Shown here: one piece after another, positions 33,309 through 41,987 of the stretch
Numbering within the stretch: the stretch's first letter is position 1
How the letters are laid out: each line of letters starts with the position of its first letter
Source of the DNA: Pseudomonas shirazensis
GTDB taxonomy: Bacteria > Pseudomonadota > Gammaproteobacteria > Pseudomonadales > Pseudomonadaceae
Direction of reading: 5' to 3'
DNA: 64,000 bases
NCBI RefSeq assembly: GCF_014268785.2
Contig: NZ_JABWRD020000003.1
Coordinates: 124,001 to 188,000, forward strand
The notes under the pieces: model-generated
What the model saw: the letters and a program-made list of their open reading frames with translations, nothing else
Database searches by the model: none
What the model was told of the DNA's origin: nothing
Made by a program: the position numbers and the translations under genes

Positions 33309-34853
33309 ATGACGCAAGCCAACAACACCGTGTACACCGACCTGAGCGTCGATGAGCTGGTAAAAGAAGCGCTGTCCCGCGGTGAAGGCGAGCTGGCCGA
33401 TACTGGCGCGCTGGTCGTGAAAACCGGTCACCGCACCGGCCGTTCGCCAGCGGACCGTTTCATCGTCGACGAACCCAGCACCACCGAGGCAATTGCCTGG
33501 GGCCCGATCAACCGCAAGTTCCCGGCCGACAAGTTCGATGCTTTGTGGGCTCGCGTTGAAGCGTTCAACAACGCCCAGGACCATTTTGTGTCCTATGTTC
33601 ATGTAGGTGCTGCCGCCGAGCACTACCTGCCAGTGCGCATGACCACCCAGACTGCCTGGCAGAACCTGTTCGGTCGTTGCCTGTTCATCAACCCGGAGCA
33701 GTACAACCCGGCCGGTCGTGATGAGTGGCAAGTGCTCAACGTTGCCAACTTCGAATGCTCGCCTGAGCGCGATGGCACCAACTCCGACGGTTGCGTGATC
33801 ATCAACTTCGCCCAGAAGAAAGTCCTGATCGCTGGCATGCGTTACGCCGGCGAAATGAAGAAAGCCATGTTCTCGGTGCAGAACTTCCTGCTGCCGGCCG
33901 CTGACGTACTGCCTATGCACTGCGCAGCCAACATCGGCGAAGAAGGCGATGTAACCCTGTTCTTCGGCCTGTCCGGCACTGGCAAGACCACTCTGTCGGC
34001 CGATGAAAGCCGTTACCTGATTGGTGACGACGAACACGGCTGGGGCGAAGGCGTAGTCTTCAACATGGAAGGCGGCTGCTACGCCAAGTGCATCGACTTG
34101 TCCGAGAAGAACGAGCCGGTCATCTGGAAAGCCATCAAGCACGGCGCAGTTCTGGAAAACGTGGTCATCGACGACGCTTCCAAGCACGCCGACTACGCTG
34201 ATGTCAGCCTGACCCAGAACAGCCGCGCAGCCTACCCGCTGGAGCACGTTGCCAAGCGTTCCGAAGCGAACCTGGGCGGCGAGCCAAATGCCGTTATCTT
34301 CCTGACCTGCGACCTGACCGGCGTGCTGCCGCCAGTGTCGATCCTGAACAACGAGCAAGCGGCCTACCACTTCCTGTCGGGTTACACCGCGCTGGTCGGT
34401 TCGACTGAGATGGGTTCGGGCGGCGGCATCAAGTCGACCTTCTCCACCTGCTTCGGCGCGCCGTTCTTCCCGCGTCCTGCTGGCGAATACGCTGAGCTGC
34501 TGATCAAACGCATCAACGGCTTCGGCTCCAAGGTCTACCTGGTCAACACCGGCTGGACCGGCGGCGGCTACGGCGTTGGCAAGCGCTTCAGCATCCCGAC
34601 CACCCGTGCTGTGATCGCTGCGATCCAGAGCGGCGCGCTGGTGGGTGCCGAAACCGAACACCTGGACATCATCAACCTCGACGTGCCGAAAGCCGTTGAA
34701 GGTGTTGATACCAACCTGCTCAACCCACGTACCAACTGGGAAGACAAGGCTGCCTACGACGAGGCTGCCAAAGGTCTGGCCAAGCTGTTCATCGAGAACT
34801 TCAAGAAGTTTGACGTTTCCGACGCAATCAAGGCTGCCGGGCCGAAGCTGTAA
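33309..34853 (+). CDS. pckA: Phosphoenolpyruvate carboxykinase (ATP)
   Basis: A 514-residue gluconeogenic enzyme converting oxaloacetate and ATP to phosphoenolpyruvate. It shows GHRTGRSPADRFIVDEPSTT, the kinase-1a P-loop GLSGTGKTTLSAD (about residues 219-231), the metal-binding DDEHGWGEGVVFNMEGGCYA, and TGWTGGGYGVGKR. The ATG at 33309 (MTQANNTVY) is preceded by GGGGTA; an in-frame TTG 12 codons upstream is unlikely. A strong terminator follows. Confidence 0.96.
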   Translation: MTQANNTVYTDLSVDELVKEALSRGEGELADTGALVVKTGHRTGRSPADRFIVDEPSTTEAIAWGPINRKFPADKFDALWARVEAFNNAQDHFVSYVHVGAAAEHYLPVRMTTQTAWQNLFGRCLFINPEQYNPAGRDEWQVLNVANFECSPERDGTNSDGCVIINFAQKKVLIAGMRYAGEMKKAMFSVQNFLLPAADVLPMHCAANIGEEGDVTLFFGLSGTGKTTLSADESRYLIGDDEHGWGEGVVFNMEGGCYAKCIDLSEKNEPVIWKAIKHGAVLENVVIDDASKHADYADVSLTQNSRAAYPLEHVAKRSEANLGGEPNAVIFLTCDLTGVLPPVSILNNEQAAYHFLSGYTALVGSTEMGSGGGIKSTFSTCFGAPFFPRPAGEYAELLIKRINGFGSKVYLVNTGWTGGGYGVGKRFSIPTTRAVIAAIQSGALVGAETEHLDIINLDVPKAVEGVDTNLLNPRTNWEDKAAYDEAAKGLAKLFIENFKKFDVSDAIKAAGPKL

Positions 34854-34878
34854 GCTTTAACCGGTACGCTGGATAGAA

Positions 34879-34904
34879 GCCGCCCTTAGGGGCGGCTTTT
34901 TTTT
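34879..34904 (+). terminator. Rho-independent terminator of pckA
   Basis: Stem GCCGCCC/GGGCGGC followed by eight T (34897-34904). Confidence 0.92.
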
Positions 34905-34921
34905 GCGTCAGATTTGTCATC

Positions 34922-34949
34922 TTGACGCATGTACAAAGTGTCGTACAAT
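34922..34949 (+). promoter_or_regulatory. yefM-yoeB promoter with two overlapping operator cores
   Basis: -35 TTGACG (34922-34927), 16-bp spacer, -10 TACAAT (34944-34949). Within it are TGTACA (34930-34935) and CGTACA (34942-34947), 12 bp apart. TGTACA cores 12 bp apart are the known YefM-YoeB operator arrangement in E. coli, so autorepression is likely. Confidence 0.75.
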
Positions 34950-35043
34950 GATTCGCGTCTGATCATGCGCTCCACGAGCGTTTGTTGAAGCGAAACACCT
35001 TCTGAAACACCTGCTCCAGGCGCTGCCTGGAAAGGATTGACCA

Positions 35044-35328
35044 ATGCATGTATTGACCTTTAGCCAAGCTCGCGCCGACCTGAAGCAGACGATGGATGAC
35101 GTCTGTCGAGATCACGAGCCAGCAGTCATCACCCGCCAGCGCGGTGAGCCCGTTGTGATGATCTCTTTGGACGATTACAACGGCATGCGCGAAACCATGT
35201 ACCTATTGGGATCATCTGCAAACGCCAAGCGTCTGCGCTCCTCTATCGCTCAGATCCGTTCCGGTAAGGCGATTACCAAGGAACTGACCATCAATGAGCA
35301 CGAAGTCCAAGCAACGCAACAAGACTGA
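35044..35328 (+). CDS. yefM: YefM/Phd-family antitoxin
   Basis: A 94-residue antitoxin. The N-terminal DNA-binding dimer domain is MHVLTFSQARADLKQTMDDV, then HEPAVITRQRGEPVVMISLD and DYNGMRETMYLLGS, all typical of YefM. The C-terminal acidic stretch would wrap the toxin. AAGGA precedes the ATG. The gene overlaps the toxin gene by 35 bp. Confidence 0.93.
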   Translation: MHVLTFSQARADLKQTMDDVCRDHEPAVITRQRGEPVVMISLDDYNGMRETMYLLGSSANAKRLRSSIAQIRSGKAITKELTINEHEVQATQQD

Positions 35329-35602
35329 GGCCCGTAATACCGCAAGCATCGCGTTTACCTCGGAAGGCTGGGAAGACTACAACCACTGGCTTTCGAACGA
35401 TGCCGATGTCTTTCAGCGGCTGGACGCCTTGATTGCCGATTGTCTGCGTAGCCCATTCAAAGGAATCGGCAAGCCTGAGCCGCTGAAAGGTGACTTGTCT
35501 GGGTTCTGGTCTCGGCGCGTCACCCGCGAGCATCGCATAGTCTATTTTTACGAAAGCGGCACGCTAACCATCCTGCAATGTCGTTTCCACTACGATGACT
35601 GA
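35294..35602 (+). CDS. yoeB: YoeB-family mRNA interferase toxin
   Basis: A 102-residue RelE-fold endoribonuclease acting on ribosomes. The YoeB core starts at about residue 19 (IAFTSEGWEDYNHWLS) and contains GIGKPEPLKGDLSGFWSRRV, the catalytic-site EHRIVYFY, and the C-terminal CRFHYDD. Glu, Arg and His of the YoeB active site appear conserved. An N-terminal basic extension of about 18 residues is unusual; no later start codon exists before the core, so it is probably real. The 35-bp overlap with yefM keeps antitoxin synthesis ahead. Confidence 0.92.
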   Translation: MSTKSKQRNKTEARNTASIAFTSEGWEDYNHWLSNDADVFQRLDALIADCLRSPFKGIGKPEPLKGDLSGFWSRRVTREHRIVYFYESGTLTILQCRFHYDD

Positions 35603-35636
35603 AGCGGCTTCATGTAATCAACCTGCGTGGTAATCC

Positions 35637-36071
35637 ATGACCGAATCCCCCCTGCGCTCCGACTTCAACCACTTCCACCCAATCCTCACCCGTCCGCAAG
35701 ACAACGACGTCAACGGCCACATCGCTGGCGCCACTGTGCATGGCTTTTTTGAAACCGCGATACAGGCATTTCTGGTGGAGCAGGCCGAGCTCGACCTGCG
35801 CGACGGCGCGCTGGCGGGTCTGGTGATCAGTTCGGCAGCCGACTTCTACGCCTTGCCGGCGTTTCCGGATGTGCTCGAGGTAGGCCTGGGCGTGACGCGG
35901 CTGGCTGGCAGTACCGTGGAGTACCGTTTGGCGCTGTTCCGCCCAGGCGAGACCCAGGCGTGTGCGGCCGGCAGCCTGGTGCAGGTGTTCATCGAGCGCA
36001 GCTCAGGCCAGCCTGCCGTGCTGCCTGAGGCCATGCAGGCGACCCTGGCAGGCCTGCGGCCCAACCTTTAA
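35637..36071 (+). CDS. Hotdog-fold acyl-CoA thioesterase (YbgC/4HBT type)
   Basis: A 144-residue single hotdog domain. The catalytic loop is RPQDNDVNGHIAGATVHGFF with the Asp-Val-Asn-Gly-His pattern of 4-hydroxybenzoyl-CoA thioesterase relatives. The substrate is unknown. It lies 34 bp after yoeB but is probably independent chromosomal background. A bidirectional terminator follows. Confidence 0.85.
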   Translation: MTESPLRSDFNHFHPILTRPQDNDVNGHIAGATVHGFFETAIQAFLVEQAELDLRDGALAGLVISSAADFYALPAFPDVLEVGLGVTRLAGSTVEYRLALFRPGETQACAAGSLVQVFIERSSGQPAVLPEAMQATLAGLRPNL

Positions 36072-36084
36072 AGGGCACAAATGC

Positions 36085-36115
36085 AAAGGCCCCGCCGGGA
36101 GGGGCGGGGCCTTTT
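36085..36115. terminator. Bidirectional terminator
   Basis: A long stem AAAGGCCCCGCC/GGCGGGGCCTTT with T/A runs on both sides, between the convergent thioesterase and glycine-zipper genes. Confidence 0.85.
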
Positions 36116-36140
36116 GATGCCTGGGCAAAGCCCTTGGCTA

Positions 36141-36623
36141 TCAGTGACGCCAGTGGCGCTTCTGTTTGTGCTTGCGGTGGCCATAGTGGTGGCCGCGGTC
36201 GTAGTGACGACGGTCATCGTAGCCGCGACGGTAACGACGGTCGTCGCGCTCGTCTTCATCGGCCTTGTTGCCCATGTAGTTACCCAGCGCGCCACCTGCG
36301 CCGCCGCCAGCGGCTGCACCGATGTAGCTGCCATTGGTGCCGCCGACGCTGCGGCCAATCACGTTACCGCCGGCTGCGCCCAGGGCACCACCGATTGCGG
36401 CTTCACCGCGTTGACGTTTATCGGCACCGACCGCACTGCCGGCTGCGCCGCCCAGGCCTGCGCCAATCGCGCCGCCGGTGCTGCCGCCAAGCTGCTGGCC
36501 GACCACTGAGCCGAGTACCCCACCCAGTGCGCCGCCAATACCTGCTTCAGTCGTGCCGCCTGCCATGGCAACGCCGCTGAGCAAGCCAAAAGACAACAAC
36601 AGAATCGAGGAGTACTTCTTCAT
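36141..36623 (-). CDS. Glycine-zipper protein with charged His/Arg-rich tail
   Basis: A 160-residue secreted or membrane-associated protein of unknown function. The ATG at 36623 begins a signal peptide (MKKYSSILLLSFGLLSGVAM). Residues about 25-105 are a series of glycine-zipper repeats (GIGGALGGVLGSVVGQQLGG and similar) that could pack as membrane helices. Residues about 112-160 are Asp/Arg/His/Tyr-rich (DERDDRRYRR, HHYGHRKHKQKRHWRH), a possible nucleic acid, lipopolysaccharide or metal contact. No operon partner is seen. It resembles the glycine-zipper 2TM proteins common in pseudomonads. Confidence 0.8.
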   Translation of the reverse strand: MKKYSSILLLSFGLLSGVAMAGGTTEAGIGGALGGVLGSVVGQQLGGSTGGAIGAGLGGAAGSAVGADKRQRGEAAIGGALGAAGGNVIGRSVGGTNGSYIGAAAGGGAGGALGNYMGNKADEDERDDRRYRRGYDDRRHYDRGHHYGHRKHKQKRHWRH

Positions 36624-36846
36624 CAAGAGAACCTCAGAGGGATGACGAGGGCGAATTTGAGGCTCGGCGAGCACTCTGGCAATTGAAATCCGACGAGTAA
36701 CACGAGTTGTACACAATTCTCTAAGTTACTGTTTTCAGTATGAAACTTAATCGTTTTTTGCCTGTCATACGTTACTTGAGACAAAGCCCTGACCATTGCG
36801 GACAGGGCTTTTTTTTGGTCTCCAGAAAGCCGATGAGGCTATGCCG

Positions 36847-39186
36847 TCAGAGGATCCGACCGGTGTCGCTGGCACGTTCCAGCTTGATCGCGATGAACTT
36901 GGAAGTCGGCGTGTGGCTGCCGTCGCCAATGCTCTCCAGCGGCACCAGCGGGTTCACCTCTGGATAGTAGGCCGCCGCCTGCCCAGCCGGAATATCGTAG
37001 GCCAGCAGAGTGAAGCCACGTACCCGGCGCTCGATGCCATCGTCCCACAGCGACACGATATCGGCCTTCTGCCCAGGCGCGAAGCCCAGACGAATGATGT
37101 CGGCTTCGTTGACGAACAGCACGTCGCGCTGCGCCTTGACCCCGCGGTAACGGTCATCCAGGCCATAGATGGTGGTGTTGTACTGATCGTGCGAGCGCAT
37201 CGATTGCATGATCAGGTCCGGCAACTGGCCGCTGGCGCGTACGCGCTCATCGAGCAGCGAGTCGGGCAGCAGGTTGGCCTTGAAGTTGGCGCGCCCGTTC
37301 GCGGTTTGCCATTTGCGGCTGCCAGCGCTGTTGCCCAGGTAGAAACCGCCCGGGTGTTTCAGGCGCTGATTGAAGTCGGCAAAACCGGGGATGGTGTCGG
37401 CGATCAGCTGGCGAATCCGGTCGTAGTCAGCCACCAGCCAGTGCCAGTCGACCGGGCGCTTGCCCAGCGTTGCCGCGGCAATACCGGCAATCACTGCAGG
37501 CTCGGAACGCATCTGTTTCGACAGCGGCTTGAGCTGGCCATTGGAGGCGTGGACCATGCTGAACGAGTCTTCCACCGTGACCGCCTGCGGGCCATCGGCC
37601 TGCATGTCGATGTCGGTACGGCCCAGGCACGGCAGGATCAACGCCTGCTTGCCATGCATCAGATGGCTGCGGTTGAGCTTGGTACTGATCTGCACCGTCA
37701 GGTCGCAGTTGCGCAGCGCCTGAGCGGTGCGCGCGGTGTCTGGCGTGGCTTGGGCGAAGTTGCCACCCAGGCCGATGAATACCTTGGAACGGCCATCGAG
37801 CATCGCGTGGATCGCCTCGACGGTGTTGTGGCCGTTGGCGCGCGGCACCGGGAAGGCGAAGCGTTGTTGCAGGGCATTGAGCAGCGCTGCTGGCGGCCGC
37901 TCGTTGATGCCCATGGTGCGGTCGCCCTGCACGTTACTGTGGCCGCGCACCGGGCACAGGCCAGCACCGGGCTGGCCGATGTTGCCGCGCAGCAGCATCA
38001 CGTTGACCATTTCCTGAATGGTCGGCACCGAGTGGCGATGCTGGGTGATGCCCATCGCCCAGCACATGATCACGCGCTTGCCCTTGCAGTACATGCGCGC
38101 AGCCTGTTCGATCTCGGCCAGATCCAGGCCCGACTGGGCCTGCAGCTGATCCCACGGGGTGGCATCAACCACCGCCAGGTACTCATTGATGCCGTGGCCG
38201 TGCTCGGCAATGAACACATGATCGAAGATCGCCGGCTCGCCCTTGGCCTGGGCCTCGCGCTCCCACTGCAGGAGGAACTTGGCCATGCCGCGCAGCAGTG
38301 CCATGTCGCCGCCCAGGGCAGGGCGGAAGTACGCCGAGTTGGTTGGGCGGTCGCTGTTGGTGAGCATCTCCAGCGCATTCTGCGGGTGCTGGAAGCGCTC
38401 CAGGCCACGCTCCTTGAGCGGGTTGACGCAGATCACCTGTGCGCCGCGTTTGACCGCATCGCGCAGCGGGTCGAGCATGCGTGGGTGGTTGGTGCCGGGA
38501 TTCTGGCCCCAGACGAAGATCGCATCGGCGTGCTCGAAGTCATCGAAGGTCACCGTGCCCTTGCCGACCCCGACACTCTGGCCCAGGGCCACGCCGCTGG
38601 CTTCGTGGCACATGTTCGAGCAGTCCGGGAAGTTGTTGGTACCGAACGCGCGGACAAACAGCTGATACAGGTAGGCCGCTTCGTTGCTGGCCCGGCCCGA
38701 GGTGTAGAACTCGGCATGATCCGGGCTGGTGAGGCCGTTCAGGTGCTGGGCGATCAGGGCGAAGGCGCTGTCCCAGTCGATCGGCTGGTAACGGTCGTTG
38801 GCCGGGTTGTACAGCATCGGCTCGGTCAGGCGGCCCTGGTACTCGAGCCAGTAGTCGCTTTGCTCAAGCAGCGAGGTCACGCTGTGGCGAGCGAAGAAGG
38901 CCGCATCGACACGGCGCTTGGTGGCTTCCCAGTTGACTGCCTTGGCGCCGTTCTCGCAGAACTTGACCATGCCGCTTTCAGGCGAGTCGCCCCAGGCACA
39001 GCCCGGGCAGTCGAAACCGCCGTTCTGGTTGGTCTTGAGCAGGGCGCGGATGTTCTTTAGTGCGTTGTCGCTGCCAACCCAGGCCTTGGCCACACTGCGC
39101 AGCGCACCCCAGCCGCCGGCGGCGCCGTTGTAGGGCTTGTAGCGAGGTGGAGTTTGTTCTTGCGGAAGCTTCTGATGCGAGGTCAC
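36847..39186 (-). CDS. FdhF/YdeP-type molybdopterin oxidoreductase
   Basis: A 779-residue bis-MGD enzyme of the YdeP branch of the formate dehydrogenase H family. The start region has GAAGGWGALRSVAKAW; Cys residues in GFDCPGCAWGDSPES and FCENGAKA may hold an Fe-S cluster. Other motifs: EFYTSGRASNEAAYLYQLFV, NNFPDCSNMCHEASGVALGQ, WGQNPGTNHPRMLDPL. The GTG start at 39186 overlaps the fdhD stop by 4 bp (GTGA) and matches family length. Cys or another residue replaces selenocysteine, since no in-frame UGA is present. YdeP is linked to acid resistance in E. coli; the substrate is uncertain. Confidence 0.88.
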   Translation of the reverse strand: MTSHQKLPQEQTPPRYKPYNGAAGGWGALRSVAKAWVGSDNALKNIRALLKTNQNGGFDCPGCAWGDSPESGMVKFCENGAKAVNWEATKRRVDAAFFARHSVTSLLEQSDYWLEYQGRLTEPMLYNPANDRYQPIDWDSAFALIAQHLNGLTSPDHAEFYTSGRASNEAAYLYQLFVRAFGTNNFPDCSNMCHEASGVALGQSVGVGKGTVTFDDFEHADAIFVWGQNPGTNHPRMLDPLRDAVKRGAQVICVNPLKERGLERFQHPQNALEMLTNSDRPTNSAYFRPALGGDMALLRGMAKFLLQWEREAQAKGEPAIFDHVFIAEHGHGINEYLAVVDATPWDQLQAQSGLDLAEIEQAARMYCKGKRVIMCWAMGITQHRHSVPTIQEMVNVMLLRGNIGQPGAGLCPVRGHSNVQGDRTMGINERPPAALLNALQQRFAFPVPRANGHNTVEAIHAMLDGRSKVFIGLGGNFAQATPDTARTAQALRNCDLTVQISTKLNRSHLMHGKQALILPCLGRTDIDMQADGPQAVTVEDSFSMVHASNGQLKPLSKQMRSEPAVIAGIAAATLGKRPVDWHWLVADYDRIRQLIADTIPGFADFNQRLKHPGGFYLGNSAGSRKWQTANGRANFKANLLPDSLLDERVRASGQLPDLIMQSMRSHDQYNTTIYGLDDRYRGVKAQRDVLFVNEADIIRLGFAPGQKADIVSLWDDGIERRVRGFTLLAYDIPAGQAAAYYPEVNPLVPLESIGDGSHTPTSKFIAIKLERASDTGRIL

Positions 39187-40046
39187 GGCGATTTCGACTC
39201 CGCCACGGGGCTGAACACCCGTGGTGCACTGTGTTTGGGCAAATGAATAAGGTTGAGCTGATGCTTGCGCGCCCATTGCAGGGCAAGGCCGGTGGGCGCC
39301 GACAAACTGACCAGGGTCTGGATGCCTGCGCGCAGCACTTTCTGGATCAGTTCCAGGCTGCAGCGGCTGGTGACGATGGCCAGGCCGCCCTGGGTGTCGA
39401 TCTGCTCGCGCAGCAAGGCGCCGATCAACTTGTCCAGCGCGTTGTGTCGGCCGATGTCTTCACGGCCGAGCAACAGCTCACCTTGGCTATTCATGAACAA
39501 CGCCGCATGGACTGCACCGCAGTGCTGGCCCAGCGGTTGAAACTGATCGATGCGCCGGCGCAGGTCGTGCAGCCACTCGACCGGCGGCAGCGGCGCGCCG
39601 GGCAGGCTGGCCAGTTCTGGCAGCGCTTGCTCCAATGCTTCGACACCGCACAGGCCGCAGCCACTGGTACCGGCCAACTGGCGGCGCTGGTTTTTCAGGT
39701 TCCAGAACGCCCGGCTGGCAATCTCCAGGTCGGCATACAGCGCCGAGCCACTGCCAGAAAGCTTTACGTCGTAGATTTCATTGGTGCTTTCGACGATGCC
39801 GCTGCCGACACTGAAACCGACGGCAAAATCTTCCAGATCGGTCGGGCTGACCAGCATCACGGCCTGGCTCAACCCGTTGTAGGCGATCGCCAGCGCGACT
39901 TCTTCGGCAAGCGGCGTGCTGGCACGCTCGGCATCGCTGAGTTGGACGTAGTCGTAGGTGTTGCTGGCGGCAGGCAGGGACAGTGCAGTGGACGCCGCGC
40001 AGACCGGAGGTTTGCTGTTCATCGGGCGCAGTACCGTCTGGCTCAT
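39183..40046 (-). CDS. fdhD: FdhD, sulfurtransferase for formate dehydrogenase
   Basis: A 287-residue protein that passes sulfur from IscS to the molybdenum cofactor before insertion into FdhF-type enzymes. The C-x-x-C loop is visible at about residues 130-133 (GTSGCGLCGVE), followed by GREDIGRHNALDKLIGALLR and SRCSLELIQK. It is translationally coupled (4-bp overlap) to the molybdoenzyme it presumably matures. Confidence 0.92.
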   Translation of the reverse strand: MSQTVLRPMNSKPPVCAASTALSLPAASNTYDYVQLSDAERASTPLAEEVALAIAYNGLSQAVMLVSPTDLEDFAVGFSVGSGIVESTNEIYDVKLSGSGSALYADLEIASRAFWNLKNQRRQLAGTSGCGLCGVEALEQALPELASLPGAPLPPVEWLHDLRRRIDQFQPLGQHCGAVHAALFMNSQGELLLGREDIGRHNALDKLIGALLREQIDTQGGLAIVTSRCSLELIQKVLRAGIQTLVSLSAPTGLALQWARKHQLNLIHLPKHSAPRVFSPVAESKSP

Positions 40047-40195
40047 TAGTGCACAAGCCTAGGCTTGTGCGTCGGCGACGTCTAATCGCAAGGTTCTATG
40101 CCGTGATAGAGCGCGTCGATTGGTCGCACCCGGGCGGGTTGGGCAAACCTGTCCTAGACTTGCCGTTCCGAGGATTTATCAACAAGGAGCGCGCA

Positions 40196-40636
40196 ATGAG
40201 CCTATTCAGTTTCGTGAAGGAAGCCGGCGAGAAGTTGATCGACCTGCTCACGCCTGGCAATGCCAAGGCCCAAGAGCAGATCAAGGAGCACGTGAGCAAG
40301 GTGGGGCTAGGTAACCCTAATATCACCGCTACGGTTGATGGGGACAAGATTACCCTCACGGGCGACGTGGCCAGCCAGGAGGAGAAGGAAAAGATCATCC
40401 TCGCGGCGGGCAACATCGAGGGTGTGGCCAGCGTTGACGACCAGATTACCGTGACCGGGCCGGTGGTTAAGGCGGCTGTTTTCGTTACTGTCGTGAAGGG
40501 CGATACGTTGAGCGCGATTTCCAAGCGGGTTTATGGTGACGCGAACAAGTACAACAAGATCTTTGAAGCGAACAAGCCGATGCTTTCGCATCCGGACAAG
40601 ATCTATGTGGGGCAGGTGTTGCGGATTCCCGAGTAA
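40196..40636 (+). CDS. BON-LysM protein (YgaU/Kbp-like)
   Basis: A 146-residue cytoplasm-type protein with no signal peptide: BON domain at about 25-90 (GNPNITATVDGDKITLTGDV) and C-terminal LysM at about 97-145 (VVKGDTLSAISKRVYGDANK ... YVGQVLRIPE). This matches E. coli Kbp/YgaU, a potassium-binding protein active under stress. AAGGAG precedes the ATG at 40196. A hairpin follows the stop. Confidence 0.9.
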   Translation: MSLFSFVKEAGEKLIDLLTPGNAKAQEQIKEHVSKVGLGNPNITATVDGDKITLTGDVASQEEKEKIILAAGNIEGVASVDDQITVTGPVVKAAVFVTVVKGDTLSAISKRVYGDANKYNKIFEANKPMLSHPDKIYVGQVLRIPE

Positions 40637-40652
40637 GCCAGTTCCGGCCGGG

Positions 40653-40679
40653 TGCAGGGGCTGCGCTGCGGCCCCTGCA
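40653..40679. terminator. Hairpin between convergent BON-LysM gene and yrfG
   Basis: Stem TGCAGGGGC/GCCCCTGCA with a 9-base loop. Only a short T-containing tail (TTCTTG) follows, so strength is uncertain. Confidence 0.55.
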
Positions 40680-40693
40680 TTCTTGCGTCCAGC

Positions 40694-41356
40694 TCAGAGC
40701 CCCGCCAACAACTCCCGATAATCCTCTACCGCCGCAAACTCCTGAGTATCCCGCGGCGCTGCCTTGCTGTCCGGCTGGCGTACCGCGAGCAAATGCCCGA
40801 CCCCATACCGCTGCGCACTGCGCAAAATCGCCAGAGTGTCATCAATGAACAAGCTGCGCGCCGGATCAAAACCAATATCGGCCTGCAGCGCATCCCAGAA
40901 CAGCGGACTTTCCTTGGGATAGCCGTAATCATGCGAGCTGATCAAACGCTCGAAATACCCCGCCAGCTCCACCCGCTCCAACTTCAGCGACAACGAATCA
41001 CGGTGGGCATTGGTGATCATCACTACACGCTTGCCCGCTTTGCGAATCGCCGCTAGAAACGTATCGGCATCCGGGCGCAGGGCAATCAGGTCGGCGATCT
41101 CTTGCTTCAGCTCGCGGATCGGCAGGTTCAGCTCCTGGCTCCAGAAGTCCAGGCAGTACCAGTTCAGCGTGCCGGCGTTACGCTCGAACAGCGGCTGCAG
41201 CTCAAGTTCGGCCATCGCCCGGCTGATACCGTGCAGCTCGGCGTAGCGCTGGGGCAGGTGTTGTAGCCAGAACTGGTTGTCGTAGTGCAGGTCGAGCAGG
41301 GTACCGTCCATGTCGAGCAGAACGGTGTCGATGGCAGACCAGGGAAGAACAGGCAT
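40694..41356 (-). CDS. yrfG: HAD-family GMP/IMP nucleotidase
   Basis: A 220-residue haloacid dehalogenase hydrolase. Motif I is LLDMDGTLLDLHYDNQFWLQ (Asp15, Asp17), motif II VVMITNAHRDS, motif III Lys in YPKESPLFW and motif IV SLFIDDTLAIL. The HYDNQFW sequence after motif I is the YrfG signature. It probably dephosphorylates purine nucleoside monophosphates. It is divergent from nudE. Confidence 0.88.
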   Translation of the reverse strand: MPVLPWSAIDTVLLDMDGTLLDLHYDNQFWLQHLPQRYAELHGISRAMAELELQPLFERNAGTLNWYCLDFWSQELNLPIRELKQEIADLIALRPDADTFLAAIRKAGKRVVMITNAHRDSLSLKLERVELAGYFERLISSHDYGYPKESPLFWDALQADIGFDPARSLFIDDTLAILRSAQRYGVGHLLAVRQPDSKAAPRDTQEFAAVEDYRELLAGL

Positions 41357-41420
41357 GGGAAACTCTCGATCAGTCGGCTAGCCACGGTATAGTAACCCGT
41401 TCACGCCAAGGAGCTGCCCC

Positions 41421-41987
41421 ATGCGCCAGAAACCCACCGTCCTCAGCCGCGAAATCGTCGCCGATAGCCGTTTGTTCCGGGTCGAATCCGTCGAGCTGCG
41501 CTTTTCCAACGGTGTCGAGCGGACCTACGAACGGTTGGTCGGGCGCGGTAATGGCTATGGCGCGGTGATGATCGTGGCGATGCTCGACGCCGAGCATGCA
41601 GTGCTGGTCGAGGAATACTGCGGCGGCACCGACGAATACGAGCTGTCGCTGCCCAAGGGCTTGATCGAACCGGGCGAGGATGTGCTGGCAGCGGCTAACC
41701 GCGAGCTCAAGGAAGAGGCCGGTTTTGGCGCACGCCAGCTGGAACATTTGACCGAGCTATCGCTGTCGCCGGGCTACATGAGCCAGAAGATCCAGGTGGT
41801 GCTGGCGACCGACCTCTACGAAGAACGCCTCGAAGGCGACGAGCCGGAGCCGATGGGTGTCGACAAGGTAAACCTGCGCGAGCTGTCGGCCCTGGCGATG
41901 CACCCGCAGTTCAGCGAAGGCCGCGCACTGGCGGCGCTGTACCTGGTACGTGACATGCTCACCCAGCGCGGGTTGCTCAGCGTATGA
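41421..41987 (+). CDS. nudE: ADP compounds hydrolase NudE
   Basis: A 188-residue Nudix hydrolase cleaving ADP-ribose, NADH and diadenosine polyphosphates. The complete Nudix box spans residues 80-102: Gly80, Glu86, and RELKEEAG at 94-101. AAGGAG precedes the ATG. It overlaps cysQ by 4 bp. Confidence 0.93.
   Translation: MRQKPTVLSREIVADSRLFRVESVELRFSNGVERTYERLVGRGNGYGAVMIVAMLDAEHAVLVEEYCGGTDEYELSLPKGLIEPGEDVLAAANRELKEEAGFGARQLEHLTELSLSPGYMSQKIQVVLATDLYEERLEGDEPEPMGVDKVNLRELSALAMHPQFSEGRALAALYLVRDMLTQRGLLSV

Noticed and set aside
38590..38640. Selenocysteine codon in the FdhF-type enzyme
   Set aside because: The reading frame contains no in-frame TGA.
36796..39060. Long plus-strand open frame (about 750 codons) opposite the FdhF-type gene
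   Set aside because: Antisense shadow of a well-supported molybdoenzyme; Val/Gln/His-rich translation without motifs.
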